Assembly (NCBI RefSeq): GCF_002754195.1
Contig: NZ_PEEU01000001.1
Coordinates: forward strand, 1,674,001-1,738,000
DNA length: 64,000 nt
Source of the DNA: Flavobacterium sp. 9
GTDB taxonomy: Bacteria > Bacteroidota > Bacteroidia > Flavobacteriales > Flavobacteriaceae
Direction: 5' to 3'
Shown here: one piece after another, positions 8,645 through 16,347 of the stretch
Layout of the letters: each line of letters begins with the position of its first letter
How positions within the stretch are numbered: position 1 is the stretch's first letter
Program-made: the position numbers and the translations under genes
The notes under the pieces: generated by a model
What the model saw: only the letters and a program-made list of their open reading frames with translations
What the model was told of the DNA's origin: nothing
Databases searched by the model: none

Positions 8645-9103
8645 ATGACAATTGAAGAGGTTATAAAAAGTACAGTTAAGATGGATAATGCGAAAAAAGT
8701 TATTCTGAATATCATGTACACGCAAAATGTGATTCAGGATCATTTCAACGAGTTGATAAAACCGTATGATTTATCCGGAGAACAATATAATGTGTTACGT
8801 ATACTAAGAGGACAAAAAGGAAATCCTGCTAATATGTGTGTAATACAGGAACGTATGCTGGCAAAAACAAGTAACACAACCCGATTGGTAGACAAATTAT
8901 TACTGAAGGATTTTGTAACTCGAAATGTTTGCCCGGGAAATCGACGAAAAATTGAAGTTCTAATCACTCAAAAAGGATTGGATGTTTTAAAAGAATTAGA
9001 CCCGAAAGTAGATGAACACGAACGTTTGTTCGCCGAGAATATAAGTAAAGAAGAATTAGAATTATTAAATCAGTTATTAGAAAAATACAGAACCAATAAA
9101 TAA
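8645..9103 (+). CDS. MarR family transcriptional regulator
   Basis: This winged-helix regulator has 152 residues from the ATG at 8645. An upstream in-frame ATG at 8579 is rejected because it lies 5' of the promoter and operators (8586-8628). The fold is typical MarR: an N-terminal dimer helix, LSGEQYNVLRILRGQKG, recognition region QERMLAKTSNTTRLVDKLLLKDFV, wing CPGNRRKIEVLITQKG, and a C-terminal helix. It sits 9 bp before a nitroreductase gene and a YceI gene follows, so it probably controls this small operon and itself. The ligand is unknown; quinone or redox signals are typical of the family. Confidence 0.88.
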   Translation: MTIEEVIKSTVKMDNAKKVILNIMYTQNVIQDHFNELIKPYDLSGEQYNVLRILRGQKGNPANMCVIQERMLAKTSNTTRLVDKLLLKDFVTRNVCPGNRRKIEVLITQKGLDVLKELDPKVDEHERLFAENISKEELELLNQLLEKYRTNK

Positions 9104-9112
9104 ATTTAAATT

Positions 9113-9745
9113 ATGAGTACATTATTAGAAAATTTAAACTGGAGATATGCAACGAAAAAATTTGATGCTACCAAAAAAATATCTGCAGAGGATTTAAATA
9201 CTTTAAAAGAAGCTGTTAGATTAAGTGCTTCTTCATACGGATTACAACCTTACAAGGTTATTATTGTTGAGAATCCAGAAATCAGAGAGCAATTAAAAGC
9301 TGCTGGTTACGGACAAACTCAAATTACAGATGCTTCTCAATTATTCATTTTTGCTAATGACTTAAACGCTGGAGCTGAATCTGTAGATGCTTACATTCAA
9401 GATATTAGCGAAACAAGAGGTGTTCCTGTTGATGCTTTGGGTGGATTTGCTGACATGATGAAAGGTACTATCGCTAACTTATCTCAAGAGGCTAAAAACA
9501 TCTGGACTGCAAAACAAACTTATATTGCTTTAGGTACTTTATTGGCTGCTGCTGCTGAATTAAAAATCGATGCAACTCCAATGGAAGGTTTCAATCCTGC
9601 TGCATTCAACGAAATCTTAGGTTTTGACAAATTAGGTCTAAACGCTTCTGTTATTGCAACTGTAGGTTACAGACATGATGAGGACGAATCTCAACATTAC
9701 AAAAAAGTTAGAAAATCACACGAGAATTTATTTATCACTATATAA
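9113..9745 (+). CDS. NAD(P)H-dependent nitroreductase family oxidoreductase
   Basis: An FMN-binding nitroreductase (NfsB/NfnB-like) of 210 residues. The start NWRYATKKFDATKKI, the SSYGLQPYKVIIVENPEIREQL block and the C-terminal ATVGYRHDEDE are characteristic. It probably reduces quinones or nitroaromatics with NAD(P)H in the cytoplasm. It directly follows the MarR gene (9 bp), a common arrangement in which a MarR sensor controls a reductase for electrophiles. Codon use here and in the next gene is strongly biased (many GCT, GAA, AAA), which suggests high expression. Confidence 0.9.
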   Translation: MSTLLENLNWRYATKKFDATKKISAEDLNTLKEAVRLSASSYGLQPYKVIIVENPEIREQLKAAGYGQTQITDASQLFIFANDLNAGAESVDAYIQDISETRGVPVDALGGFADMMKGTIANLSQEAKNIWTAKQTYIALGTLLAAAAELKIDATPMEGFNPAAFNEILGFDKLGLNASVIATVGYRHDEDESQHYKKVRKSHENLFITI

Positions 9746-9776
9746 TTATTATTAATCCACAATCAATTTTAACAAC

Positions 9777-10343
9777 ATGAAAAATTTAAAAACAATTGCA
9801 ATAGCATTATTCGTAGCAGCGGCTAGTATCTCAGTAAATGCTCAAACTAAAAAAATCGACGTAAAAGCATCTACTATTAAATGGGTAGGTAAAAAAGTAA
9901 CTGGAGAGCACTCTGGAACTGTAAACTTCAAAGAAGGAGCTGTAGTTTTCAAAGGAAAAAAATTATCTGGTGGTTCTTTCACTGTTGATATGACTTCATT
10001 AACTTCTACTGATTTAACTGGAGAATACCAAGGAAAATTGAATGGTCACTTAAAAGCTGACGATTTCTTTGGAACTGACAAATTCCCAACTGCAAAATTA
10101 GTTTTCAAAACTATCGGAGCTAAAGCAACTGACGTTTATACTGTAACTGCTGATTTAACTATCAAAGGAATCACTAAACCGGTAACTTTTGACATCACTG
10201 TAGCTGGAAACACTGCAACTACTGCTTTCAAAGTTGACAGAACTAAATATGATATCAAATACAACTCTGGTAACTTCTTCGAAAACTTAGGAGACAAAAC
10301 TATCAATGACGATTTCGAATTAACTGTAGCTTTAAAATTCTAA
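9777..10343 (+). CDS. YceI family periplasmic lipid-binding protein
   Basis: The protein has 188 residues with a signal peptide (about 1-22, ending SVNAQ) and a single YceI lipocalin-like barrel. Hallmarks are STIKWVGKKVTGEHSGTVNFKEG, HLKADDFFGTDKFPTAKLVF and LTIKGITKPVTFDITV. YceI proteins bind isoprenoid or amphiphilic molecules in the periplasm. It lies 31 bp after the nitroreductase in the MarR operon and ends at a strong terminator. The highly regular codon choice suggests high expression. Confidence 0.92.
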   Translation: MKNLKTIAIALFVAAASISVNAQTKKIDVKASTIKWVGKKVTGEHSGTVNFKEGAVVFKGKKLSGGSFTVDMTSLTSTDLTGEYQGKLNGHLKADDFFGTDKFPTAKLVFKTIGAKATDVYTVTADLTIKGITKPVTFDITVAGNTATTAFKVDRTKYDIKYNSGNFFENLGDKTINDDFELTVALKF

Positions 10344-10377
10344 TATTTTAAACAGTAGAATTCTTAATATTATAAGA

Positions 10378-10415
10378 AAAACCCCAATGGTTCAAAACTA
10401 TTGGGGTTTCTTTTT
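10378..10415 (+). terminator. rho-independent terminator after yceI
   Basis: The stem pairs AAACCCCAAT (10378-10387) with ATTGGGGTTT (10400-10409), followed by CTTTTTAC. It closes the marR-nitroreductase-yceI operon. Confidence 0.9.
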
Positions 10416-10481
10416 ACATTATTTTCAAAAAAATAACATTCTTAATATTTAGATAACACTTTCGTAATAACAGACAGGACA

Positions 10482-10508
10482 TTGATTAACATTGGGCTTC
10501 TACTTTTG
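10482..10508 (+). promoter_or_regulatory. possible promoter for the beta-helix-like secreted protein
   Basis: TTG (10482-10484) and TACTTTTG (10501-10508) match the Bacteroidota -33/-7 pattern, with a slightly short 16-bp spacer. They lie 43 bp before the start codon at 10552. Confidence 0.45.
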
Positions 10509-10551
10509 GACTGATTAAAAAAATCCGAAAAATAGAATCAAAATCATCGTT

Positions 10552-11832
10552 ATGAAAACAAAAATACGTATTGCTATTATCACTTTACTGAGCACTTTTT
10601 GTCTACAAGCACAACAACAACCAAAAGGAATTATTGGCAGCTCAAACTGGATGAATAATTGGACTAATTTTAAACCTGCAAATACAGAATATAGCGAAGC
10701 TACAAACATAATTGCTGGAACTATTGACAAAGATATGAGGTTAACAAAACGAAATACTTATCAATTAGTTGGTGTAGTATATGTTACTAATAACGCCGTT
10801 TTGACAATAGAACCGGGAACTATTATTCGCGGAGACGATAAAACCTGCGGAACGCTTGTAATTACAAACGGAGCAAAAATTGTAGCAGAAGGTCTTGAAA
10901 CAGATCCAATCGTTTTTACTTCAAACAAAGAAATTACAGAAAGAAGACCTGGTGACTGGGGTGGAATCATCATTTTAGGTAAAGCGCCAATAAATACAAT
11001 TGGTGGTATTCACATTCTTCCTTTTGATTTGGAACCAATGCTAAATCACTACGGAGGTCAGGATGCCGAAGATAATTCAGGAATTTTAAAATATGTGAGA
11101 ATTGAATATGCCGGAAGAAAATTAAGCTCACTAAAAGAACTTAACGGACTTTCGTTAGCCGGAGTTGGAAGAAAAACAGTTTTGAGCAATATCCAAATTA
11201 GTTTTTCAAATGATGATTCTTTCGAAAGTTATGGTGGAGATCTAGTTATGAATAACTTAGTTTCTTATAGAACTACAGATGATGATTTCGATTTTACACA
11301 AGGAGTTCAATGTAATATAAGCAACAGTATTGCAATTCGTCACCCATTTTCATCAGATGTTTCGGGTTCAAGATGTTTTGAAGTTGATTCATATGATAAA
11401 ATTGAAAATACCGATATGACTAAAAAATTAACCAAAATTAATGCAAGTAACATTACTTTGGTAAATTTAGAAGAGAACAATCAAGGGCTTGTGAGGGAAT
11501 CTGTTCATATTAGAGAAAACACTTTCTTTAATTTAACAAATAGTATAATTTCAGGCTTTACTCCTTTTGTTATATTAGAATCAAATATTGGAGACGGACA
11601 AGCGAATTTATCTAAAATAACATTCAAAAATCTAATCGTTAACAATTGCAACGGAGGAATTACAAGTGAAGCAAGTGGCGGAAATCCAGCAATTCAAAAA
11701 TATTATGGCGATCCTGCATTATTGATAGATTATACTACAATGAAAAATATTGAATTGTTTGCAACGCCAAATATCAAAGGAAATCCAGACTTTAGAATCA
11801 ACCAAAACAATACACTTGCAATTGGAAATTAA
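10552..11832 (+). CDS. secreted beta-helix-like protein of unknown function
   Basis: The protein has 426 residues with a signal peptide (about 1-20, ending CLQAQ). The rest is rich in short strands typical of a right-handed beta-helix: VLTIEPGTIIRGDDKTCGTLVITNGAKIVAEG, then GDWGGIIILGKAPIN, then NNLVSYRTTDDDFDFTQG. This pattern is seen in many Bacteroidota surface or extracellular proteins. No C-terminal type IX sorting domain is evident; the end, NNTLAIGN, is plain. It lies alone between a terminator and the trp leader. The function is not known. Confidence 0.75.
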   Translation: MKTKIRIAIITLLSTFCLQAQQQPKGIIGSSNWMNNWTNFKPANTEYSEATNIIAGTIDKDMRLTKRNTYQLVGVVYVTNNAVLTIEPGTIIRGDDKTCGTLVITNGAKIVAEGLETDPIVFTSNKEITERRPGDWGGIIILGKAPINTIGGIHILPFDLEPMLNHYGGQDAEDNSGILKYVRIEYAGRKLSSLKELNGLSLAGVGRKTVLSNIQISFSNDDSFESYGGDLVMNNLVSYRTTDDDFDFTQGVQCNISNSIAIRHPFSSDVSGSRCFEVDSYDKIENTDMTKKLTKINASNITLVNLEENNQGLVRESVHIRENTFFNLTNSIISGFTPFVILESNIGDGQANLSKITFKNLIVNNCNGGITSEASGGNPAIQKYYGDPALLIDYTTMKNIELFATPNIKGNPDFRINQNNTLAIGN

Positions 11833-11928
11833 AGGATTAAAAACGACTTGTTATTTGAAATTTAACAAATTTTAGGATTTAGAAAAGTTTTTTTTAAATT
11901 TTATGTATTCTAATTCAAATTACATTTA

Positions 11929-11936
11929 TATATTTG
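11929..11936 (+). promoter_or_regulatory. -7 element of the trp operon promoter
   Basis: TATATTTG matches TAnnTTTG exactly and lies about 38 bp before the leader-peptide start, a sensible place for the trp transcription start. No good TTG -33 partner is seen at the usual 17-23 bp spacing. Confidence 0.5.
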
Positions 11937-11974
11937 TCACATCAAAAGAAAAGTAAAAAACAACTTTTGCAGAT

Positions 11975-12031
11975 ATGAAAACATTAATGAACAATACTTG
12001 GTGGTGGAAGAATTTACGTCAAACGTCGTGA
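11975..12031 (+). CDS. trpL: trp operon leader peptide with three tandem Trp codons
   Basis: An 18-codon open frame reads MKTLMNNTWWWKNLRQTS and stop. Three consecutive TGG codons lie at 11999-12007. It lies in the untranslated leader of the trp operon, upstream of a strong terminator (12068-12098) and 120 bp before trpE. Trp is the rarest amino acid, so WWW in an 18-residue frame here is strong evidence for ribosome-mediated attenuation. No Shine-Dalgarno site is visible, as is normal in Flavobacteriia. Confidence 0.9.
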   Translation: MKTLMNNTWWWKNLRQTS

Positions 12032-12101
12032 ACAAAGCTTCCTATGGTATTGTAAAACTATAAATATAAAAAGGCTTGTCATCACGACAAGCCTTTTTTT
12101 T
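12006..12101 (+). promoter_or_regulatory. trp attenuator: pre-emptor, antiterminator and terminator helices
   Basis: Three mutually exclusive pairings can be drawn. First, GGAAG (12006-12010, just after the Trp codons) pairs with CTTCC (12038-12042). Second, the antiterminator pairs GTCGTGA (12025-12031, over the leader stop) with TCACGAC (12082-12088). It continues as ACAA/TTGT and GCTT/AGGC-type pairs between 12032-12040 and 12072-12079, about 15 pairs with small bulges. Third, the terminator pairs 12068-12080 with 12086-12098 (13 bp, loop ATCAC), followed by a T run. A ribosome stalled on the TGG codons would free the antiterminator; one reaching the stop codon would cover it. Confidence 0.85.
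12068..12101 (+). terminator. attenuator terminator upstream of trpE
   Basis: A perfect 13-bp stem built on AAAGGCTTGTC/GACAAGCCTTT with loop ATCAC, followed by a run of T. Its left arm is also the 3' partner of the antiterminator. Confidence 0.9.
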
Positions 12102-12150
12102 TGGTCCAAATTCAAGCGAAAACATAATTAAAAATTAAAAACAACATACT

Positions 12151-13551
12151 TTGAAACCTTTTATACTCAACACAAACTACAAACAAATTCTGGCAGATAC
12201 GATTACGCCAGTAAGTATATATTTTAAAATAAGAGATAAATTCCCAAATAGTTTATTACTGGAAAGTAGTGATTATCACGGAAATGACAACAGTTTCTCT
12301 TACGTTTGCTGCAACCCGATTGCGACAATCAAAATCGAAAACGAAATAATATCAAAAACTTTTCCTGACGGAACAACAGAACAAATTGCTATTGATGCAA
12401 ACACAAATATTCCCGAAGTAATTCAGGAGTTTTCAAGTCAGTTTAAATCGGAGAAAAATGACTTTAAATTCATCAATAATGGTTTATTTGGATACATTTC
12501 TTATGATGCTGTTCGTTATTTCGAAAAAGTTTCGATTGCAAAAAAAGACAGCGCAACTTTAATTCCAGATGTTTTTTATGCGGTTTATCAAAACATCATT
12601 GCGATTAATCACTTTAAAAACGAAGCTTACATTTTCTGTCATAGTGTTGACGGAAAAAACAATATCTCGGAAATTGAACAATTATTACAATCAAGAAATA
12701 TTGCTTCATATAAATTTACCAAAGAAGGCGAAGGTTTCTCAAACTTAACCGATGAAGAATTTAAACACAATGTGGCTTTAGCCAAAAAACACTGTTTCCG
12801 CGGAGACGTATTTCAATTGGTTTTATCACGTCGTTTTACACAAGGTTTCAAAGGCGACGAATTTAATGTTTACCGTGCTTTAAGAAGCATTAATCCATCT
12901 CCTTATTTATTCTTTTTTGACTATGGAGATTTCAAAATATTTGGGTCTTCGCCCGAAGCACAAATTATCGTAAAAAACAGAAAAGCAGAAATTCATCCAA
13001 TCGCAGGAACCTTCAAAAGAACCGGAAATGACGAACGCGATGCGGTTTTAGCCAAAGAACTTTCGGAGGATAAAAAAGAAAACAGCGAACACGTTATGTT
13101 AGTTGACTTAGCCAGAAATGATTTAAGCAGAAACGGACACGATGTGAATGTGGAAAAATACAGAGAAGTTCAGTTTTTCTCTCACGTAATTCACTTAGTT
13201 TCAAAAGTTACAGGTCATTTACATGAAAAAGCTACAACAATGCAAGTTGTTGCAGATACTTTTCCAGCTGGAACTTTGAGCGGCGCACCAAAACACAGAG
13301 CGATGCAATTGATTGAAGATTATGAAAAAACAAATCGTAATTTCTACGGTGGCGCAATTGGCTTCATGGATTTTGAAGGAAACTTTAATCACGCAATTAT
13401 GATTCGAACTTTCCTGAGTAAAAATCATCAATTACATTGTCAGGCCGGAGCAGGAATCGTAGCAAGTTCTGATGAAGAAAGCGAAATGCAGGAAGTTTAC
13501 AATAAATTAAGAGCATTGAATACAGCGCTTGAAATGGCGGAGAAAATTTAG
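12151..13551 (+). CDS. trpE: anthranilate synthase component I
   Basis: A chorismate-binding enzyme of 466 residues that, with TrpG, converts chorismate and glutamine to anthranilate. Conserved blocks include IHPIAGTFKRTGND, LVDLARNDLSRNG and FPAGTLSGAPKHRAMQLI, and GGAIGFMDFEGNFNHAIMIRTF near the C terminus. The likely start is TTG at 12151; no in-frame ATG lies nearby, and MKPFILNTNYKQI fits the family N terminus. It is the first structural gene after the attenuator. The weak TTG start is noteworthy for a regulated biosynthetic gene. Confidence 0.96.
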   Translation: MKPFILNTNYKQILADTITPVSIYFKIRDKFPNSLLLESSDYHGNDNSFSYVCCNPIATIKIENEIISKTFPDGTTEQIAIDANTNIPEVIQEFSSQFKSEKNDFKFINNGLFGYISYDAVRYFEKVSIAKKDSATLIPDVFYAVYQNIIAINHFKNEAYIFCHSVDGKNNISEIEQLLQSRNIASYKFTKEGEGFSNLTDEEFKHNVALAKKHCFRGDVFQLVLSRRFTQGFKGDEFNVYRALRSINPSPYLFFFDYGDFKIFGSSPEAQIIVKNRKAEIHPIAGTFKRTGNDERDAVLAKELSEDKKENSEHVMLVDLARNDLSRNGHDVNVEKYREVQFFSHVIHLVSKVTGHLHEKATTMQVVADTFPAGTLSGAPKHRAMQLIEDYEKTNRNFYGGAIGFMDFEGNFNHAIMIRTFLSKNHQLHCQAGAGIVASSDEESEMQEVYNKLRALNTALEMAEKI

Positions 13552-13565
13552 TTTCAAGTTTTTTA

Positions 13566-13611
13566 GTTTCAGGTTTCAAGTTGTTGGAACGTGAAACTTG
13601 AAACCTGAAAC
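13566..13611. repeat. perfect 15-bp inverted repeat between trpE and the lipoprotein gene
   Basis: GTTTCAGGTTTCAAG (13566-13580) and CTTGAAACCTGAAAC (13597-13611) form a hairpin with a 16-nt loop beginning TTGTTGGAA. A related hairpin with the same loop motif flanks the other side of the next gene. No T run follows, so it may stabilise or process mRNA rather than terminate. Confidence 0.75.
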
Positions 13612-13647
13612 AAAACAAACCATAAAAACTAAAAACCATAAAACCCT

Positions 13648-14094
13648 ATGAAAAATTTAATTGTTATTGCTTTCGCTTTCGTTCTTTTAATATCATGTGA
13701 ATCTAAGAAAGAATCAAACGCACTTCCGTTAACAGGAACCTGGCGTCTGATATCAGCAGAAACGACAGAAAAAGATTCAACATTCTCGACTTTCAACCCA
13801 AAGACAAAAATGATTAAAATTATAAATGATACTCATTTTGCTTTTTTCAACCATGATTTGAATAACGGAAAAGACAGTGCAGCAGTTTTCTTTGGCGGAG
13901 GCGGAAAATATACTTTGAAAGACAGTGTTTATACTGAGAATCTGGAATTCTTCAACAATCGTCAATGGGAAAATGGAAAATTTGAGTTTGTAGTAAAAAT
14001 TAAAAATGATACTCTAACTCAAAAGGGAATCGAAAAAGTAGAAAAATTAGGAATCGACCGAATTATTACAGAAAAATACGTTCGAGAAAAATAA
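13648..14094 (+). CDS. small lipocalin-like lipoprotein inside the trp operon
   Basis: The protein has 148 residues with a lipoprotein signal ending in VLLISC (Cys at 17). The mature part begins ESKKESNALPLTGTWRLISAE; GTWRLIS resembles the first strand of lipocalin-like small beta-barrels found in Bacteroidota. No enzymatic motif is visible. It sits between trpE and trpG, flanked on both sides by hairpin repeats with similar loops, as though inserted as a cassette. A link to tryptophan synthesis is not apparent. Confidence 0.72.
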   Translation: MKNLIVIAFAFVLLISCESKKESNALPLTGTWRLISAETTEKDSTFSTFNPKTKMIKIINDTHFAFFNHDLNNGKDSAAVFFGGGGKYTLKDSVYTENLEFFNNRQWENGKFEFVVKIKNDTLTQKGIEKVEKLGIDRIITEKYVREK

Positions 14095-14111
14095 AATTTA
14101 GTTTCAAGTTT

Positions 14112-14160
14112 TCTTTGTTTCACGTTTCAAGTTGTTGGAATCTGAAACGTGAAACAAAGA
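14112..14160. repeat. perfect 18-bp inverted repeat between the lipoprotein gene and trpG
   Basis: TCTTTGTTTCACGTTTCA (14112-14129) pairs with TGAAACGTGAAACAAAGA (14143-14160) across a 13-nt loop containing TTGTTGGAA, the loop motif of the hairpin at 13566-13611. No T run follows. Confidence 0.75.
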
Positions 14161-14189
14161 AAACCTGAAACCTGAAACAAAAAAACACA

Positions 14190-14756
14190 ATGAAAAAAAT
14201 ATTAGTTATAGACAATTACGATAGTTTCACTTATAATTTAGTGCACTATTTAGAGGATTTAAATTGCGAAGTTACAGTTTATAGAAACGACGAATTTGAT
14301 ATTGACGAAATCGCTTCTTTCGATAAAATATTACTTTCTCCAGGTCCTGGAATTCCGGATGAAGCAGGTTTATTAAAAGCTGTAATAGCAAAATATGCAC
14401 CAACAAAAAGCATTCTAGGGGTTTGTTTAGGACAACAAGCGATTGGAGAAGTTTTTGGAGGAACGCTTTCAAATCTTGATAAAGTATATCACGGAGTTGC
14501 AACGAATGTAAAAACTGTAGTTTCAGATGAGATTTTGTTCGAAGGTTTAGGCAATGAATTCGAAGTTGGACGTTACCATTCTTGGGTTGTTGATGCCAAT
14601 TTGCCAGATGTTCTTGAAGCGACTTCAATTGACGAAAACGGGCAAATTATGTCACTAAGACACAAAACTTTTGATGTAAGAGGCGTTCAGTTTCATCCGG
14701 AAAGTGTGCTTACGCCAAAAGGAAAATTGATTTTAGAAAATTGGATCAATAGCTAG
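14190..14756 (+). CDS. trpG: anthranilate synthase component II, glutamine amidotransferase
   Basis: A class I glutamine amidotransferase of 188 residues that supplies ammonia to TrpE. The catalytic Cys is C79 in ILGVCLGQQAIGE; the His-Glu pair is in VQFHPESVLTPKG; the oxyanion strand is LLSPGPGIPDEAG. In many bacteria such a protein also serves folate synthesis as PabA, and this one could too. It follows trpE, with one lipoprotein gene between them, and is followed by an octamer-repeat spacer and a GNAT gene. Confidence 0.94.
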   Translation: MKKILVIDNYDSFTYNLVHYLEDLNCEVTVYRNDEFDIDEIASFDKILLSPGPGIPDEAGLLKAVIAKYAPTKSILGVCLGQQAIGEVFGGTLSNLDKVYHGVATNVKTVVSDEILFEGLGNEFEVGRYHSWVVDANLPDVLEATSIDENGQIMSLRHKTFDVRGVQFHPESVLTPKGKLILENWINS

Positions 14757-14782
14757 TTTACAGTTATAGTATTCAGTCTCAG

Positions 14783-14825
14783 AAAAAACCTTAGCAACTC
14801 AGAATCTTAGCAACTTAGAACCTTA
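14783..14825. repeat. octamer-phased repeat tract after trpG
   Basis: Units of the TTAGCAAC / TCAGAATC / TTAGAACC type repeat every 8 bp and end directly before the next start codon. Similar tracts precede trpD (15262-15300) and trpC (16310-16345). Confidence 0.7.
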
Positions 14826-14828
14826 AAA

Positions 14829-15233
14829 ATGATAACTATTTCAGAAACTAAAGAAATCAATCTTGAAGACATATTGGTTTTATACAAAGCAAACGAATGG
14901 AGTTCAGCCAATAAACCAAACGAATTATATAACGGTCTTTTGAATTCAGAAACTTTAATCACCGCTTGGGAAGATAAGAAATTAGTCGGTCTTGGCAATG
15001 CGATTTCTGATGGATTCTTAACGGTTTATTATCCACATTTATTGGTGCTTCCGGAATATCAGGGAAAAGGAATTGGAAAATTGATTATGGATAAAATGCA
15101 GGAGAAATACCGTCACTTTCATATGCAAATGTTAACCGCCGACGGAAGATCTGTTGATTTCTATAAGAAAAACGGATTTGAAAGAGCCGGAAAAACAGAA
15201 CCAATGTGGATTTATCAGGGAAATGAACATTAA
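14829..15233 (+). CDS. GNAT family N-acetyltransferase inside the trp operon
   Basis: A compact GNAT enzyme of 134 residues. Motif A is LLVLPEYQGKGIGKLIMDKM (Q-G-K-G-I-G), and the C-terminal block is FYKKNGFERAGKTEPMWIYQG. It is similar to small GNATs that acetylate amines or amino acids. It lies between trpG and trpD, with octamer repeats on both sides. The substrate is unknown; its place in the operon may be incidental. Confidence 0.85.
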   Translation: MITISETKEINLEDILVLYKANEWSSANKPNELYNGLLNSETLITAWEDKKLVGLGNAISDGFLTVYYPHLLVLPEYQGKGIGKLIMDKMQEKYRHFHMQMLTADGRSVDFYKKNGFERAGKTEPMWIYQGNEH

Positions 15234-15261
15234 AAAAGTAAACAGTCGCAGTTTACAATCT

Positions 15262-15300
15262 TAGCAACTTAGAGTCTCAGCAACTCAGAACCTTAGAATA
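15262..15300. repeat. octamer-phased repeat tract before trpD
   Basis: Units of the form TTAGCAAC, TTAGAGTC, TCAGCAAC, TCAGAACC and TTAGAA follow one another with an 8-bp period in the spacer between the GNAT gene and trpD. Confidence 0.7.
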
Positions 15301-15306
15301 AAACAA

Positions 15307-16299
15307 ATGAAAAATATACTAAATAAATTAATCAACCACGAAGTGCTTTCAAAAGAAGAAGCCAAAGATGTATTGATTAATATTTCAAGCGGACAATATA
15401 ATCCAAGTCAGATTTCGGCATTTTTGACCGTATTTATGATGCGAAGTATTACAATTGAAGAACTTTCGGGGTTTCGCGAAGCTTTATTAGATTTATGCAT
15501 TCGTGTAGATTTATCAGCTTACAATACTATCGATTTATGCGGAACCGGCGGTGATGGAAAAGACACTTTCAATATCTCGACTTTAGCATCATTTATTTCG
15601 GCTGGAGCAGGAATAAAAGTAGCCAAACACGGAAATTACGGTGTTTCTTCGATTTCAGGATCGAGTAACGTAATGGAAAAAATGGGAATCAAATTCAGCA
15701 ATGATCCTTCGTTTTTAGAAAATTGTATTGACAAAGCCGGAATTTGCGTTTTGCACGCTCCCCTATTTCACCCGGCGATGAAAAACGTTGGACCAATTCG
15801 TAAAGAATTAGCAGTAAAAACATTCTTTAATATGTTGGGACCAATGGTAAATCCATCATTTCCACAAAATCAATTGGTTGGAGTTTTCAATCTTGAATTG
15901 GCGAGAATGTATGCTTATTTATATCAAAATACGGATATCAATTTCACGATTTTACATTCGCTTGACGGATATGACGAAATCTCTTTAACAGGTCCAACCA
16001 AAACGATTACATCACACATGGAAGGAATGTTGAAACCGGAAGATTTTGGCGTTCGTCTTTTATCTCAAAGCGAAATCGAAGGCGGAAAAACCATCGAAGA
16101 ATCGGCTGATATGTTTATCAATATTCTATCAGGAAAAGGAAACGAAGCACAAAATAATGTGGTTTGCGCAAATGCTGCAATGGCAATCGCAACGGTTACA
16201 AAATGTTCTCCGCTGGAAGGATTCGAAATAGCAAAAGAAAGCTTATTCTCTGGAAATGGATTAAAAGCACTCAAAAAACTACAAGAGTTATCTCTTTAA
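15307..16299 (+). CDS. trpD: anthranilate phosphoribosyltransferase
   Basis: The second enzyme of tryptophan synthesis transfers phosphoribosyl from PRPP to anthranilate. The 330-residue protein has the PRPP-binding block IDLCGTGGDGKDTFNIST. It also has KHGNYGVSSISGSSNVMEKMG, FHPAMKNVGPIRKELAVKTFFNMLGPMVNP and HSLDGYDEISLTGPT. It is of family length and not fused to TrpG. It lies in order before trpC. Confidence 0.96.
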   Translation: MKNILNKLINHEVLSKEEAKDVLINISSGQYNPSQISAFLTVFMMRSITIEELSGFREALLDLCIRVDLSAYNTIDLCGTGGDGKDTFNISTLASFISAGAGIKVAKHGNYGVSSISGSSNVMEKMGIKFSNDPSFLENCIDKAGICVLHAPLFHPAMKNVGPIRKELAVKTFFNMLGPMVNPSFPQNQLVGVFNLELARMYAYLYQNTDINFTILHSLDGYDEISLTGPTKTITSHMEGMLKPEDFGVRLLSQSEIEGGKTIEESADMFINILSGKGNEAQNNVVCANAAMAIATVTKCSPLEGFEIAKESLFSGNGLKALKKLQELSL

Positions 16300-16309
16300 A
16301 ATTAAAAAC

Positions 16310-16345
16310 TTAGTACCTCAGTACCTTAGAAACTTAGCACCTTAA
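16310..16345. repeat. octamer-phased repeat tract between trpD and trpC
   Basis: Units TTAGTACC, TCAGTACC, TTAGAAAC and TTAGCACC repeat with an 8-bp period and stop just before the trpC start. Confidence 0.7.
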
Positions 16346-16347
16346 AA

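Noticed and set aside
14272..14628. 118-codon minus-strand frame inside trpG
   Set aside because: It is antisense to a strongly conserved gene, and its Leu/Gln-rich translation has no family resemblance.
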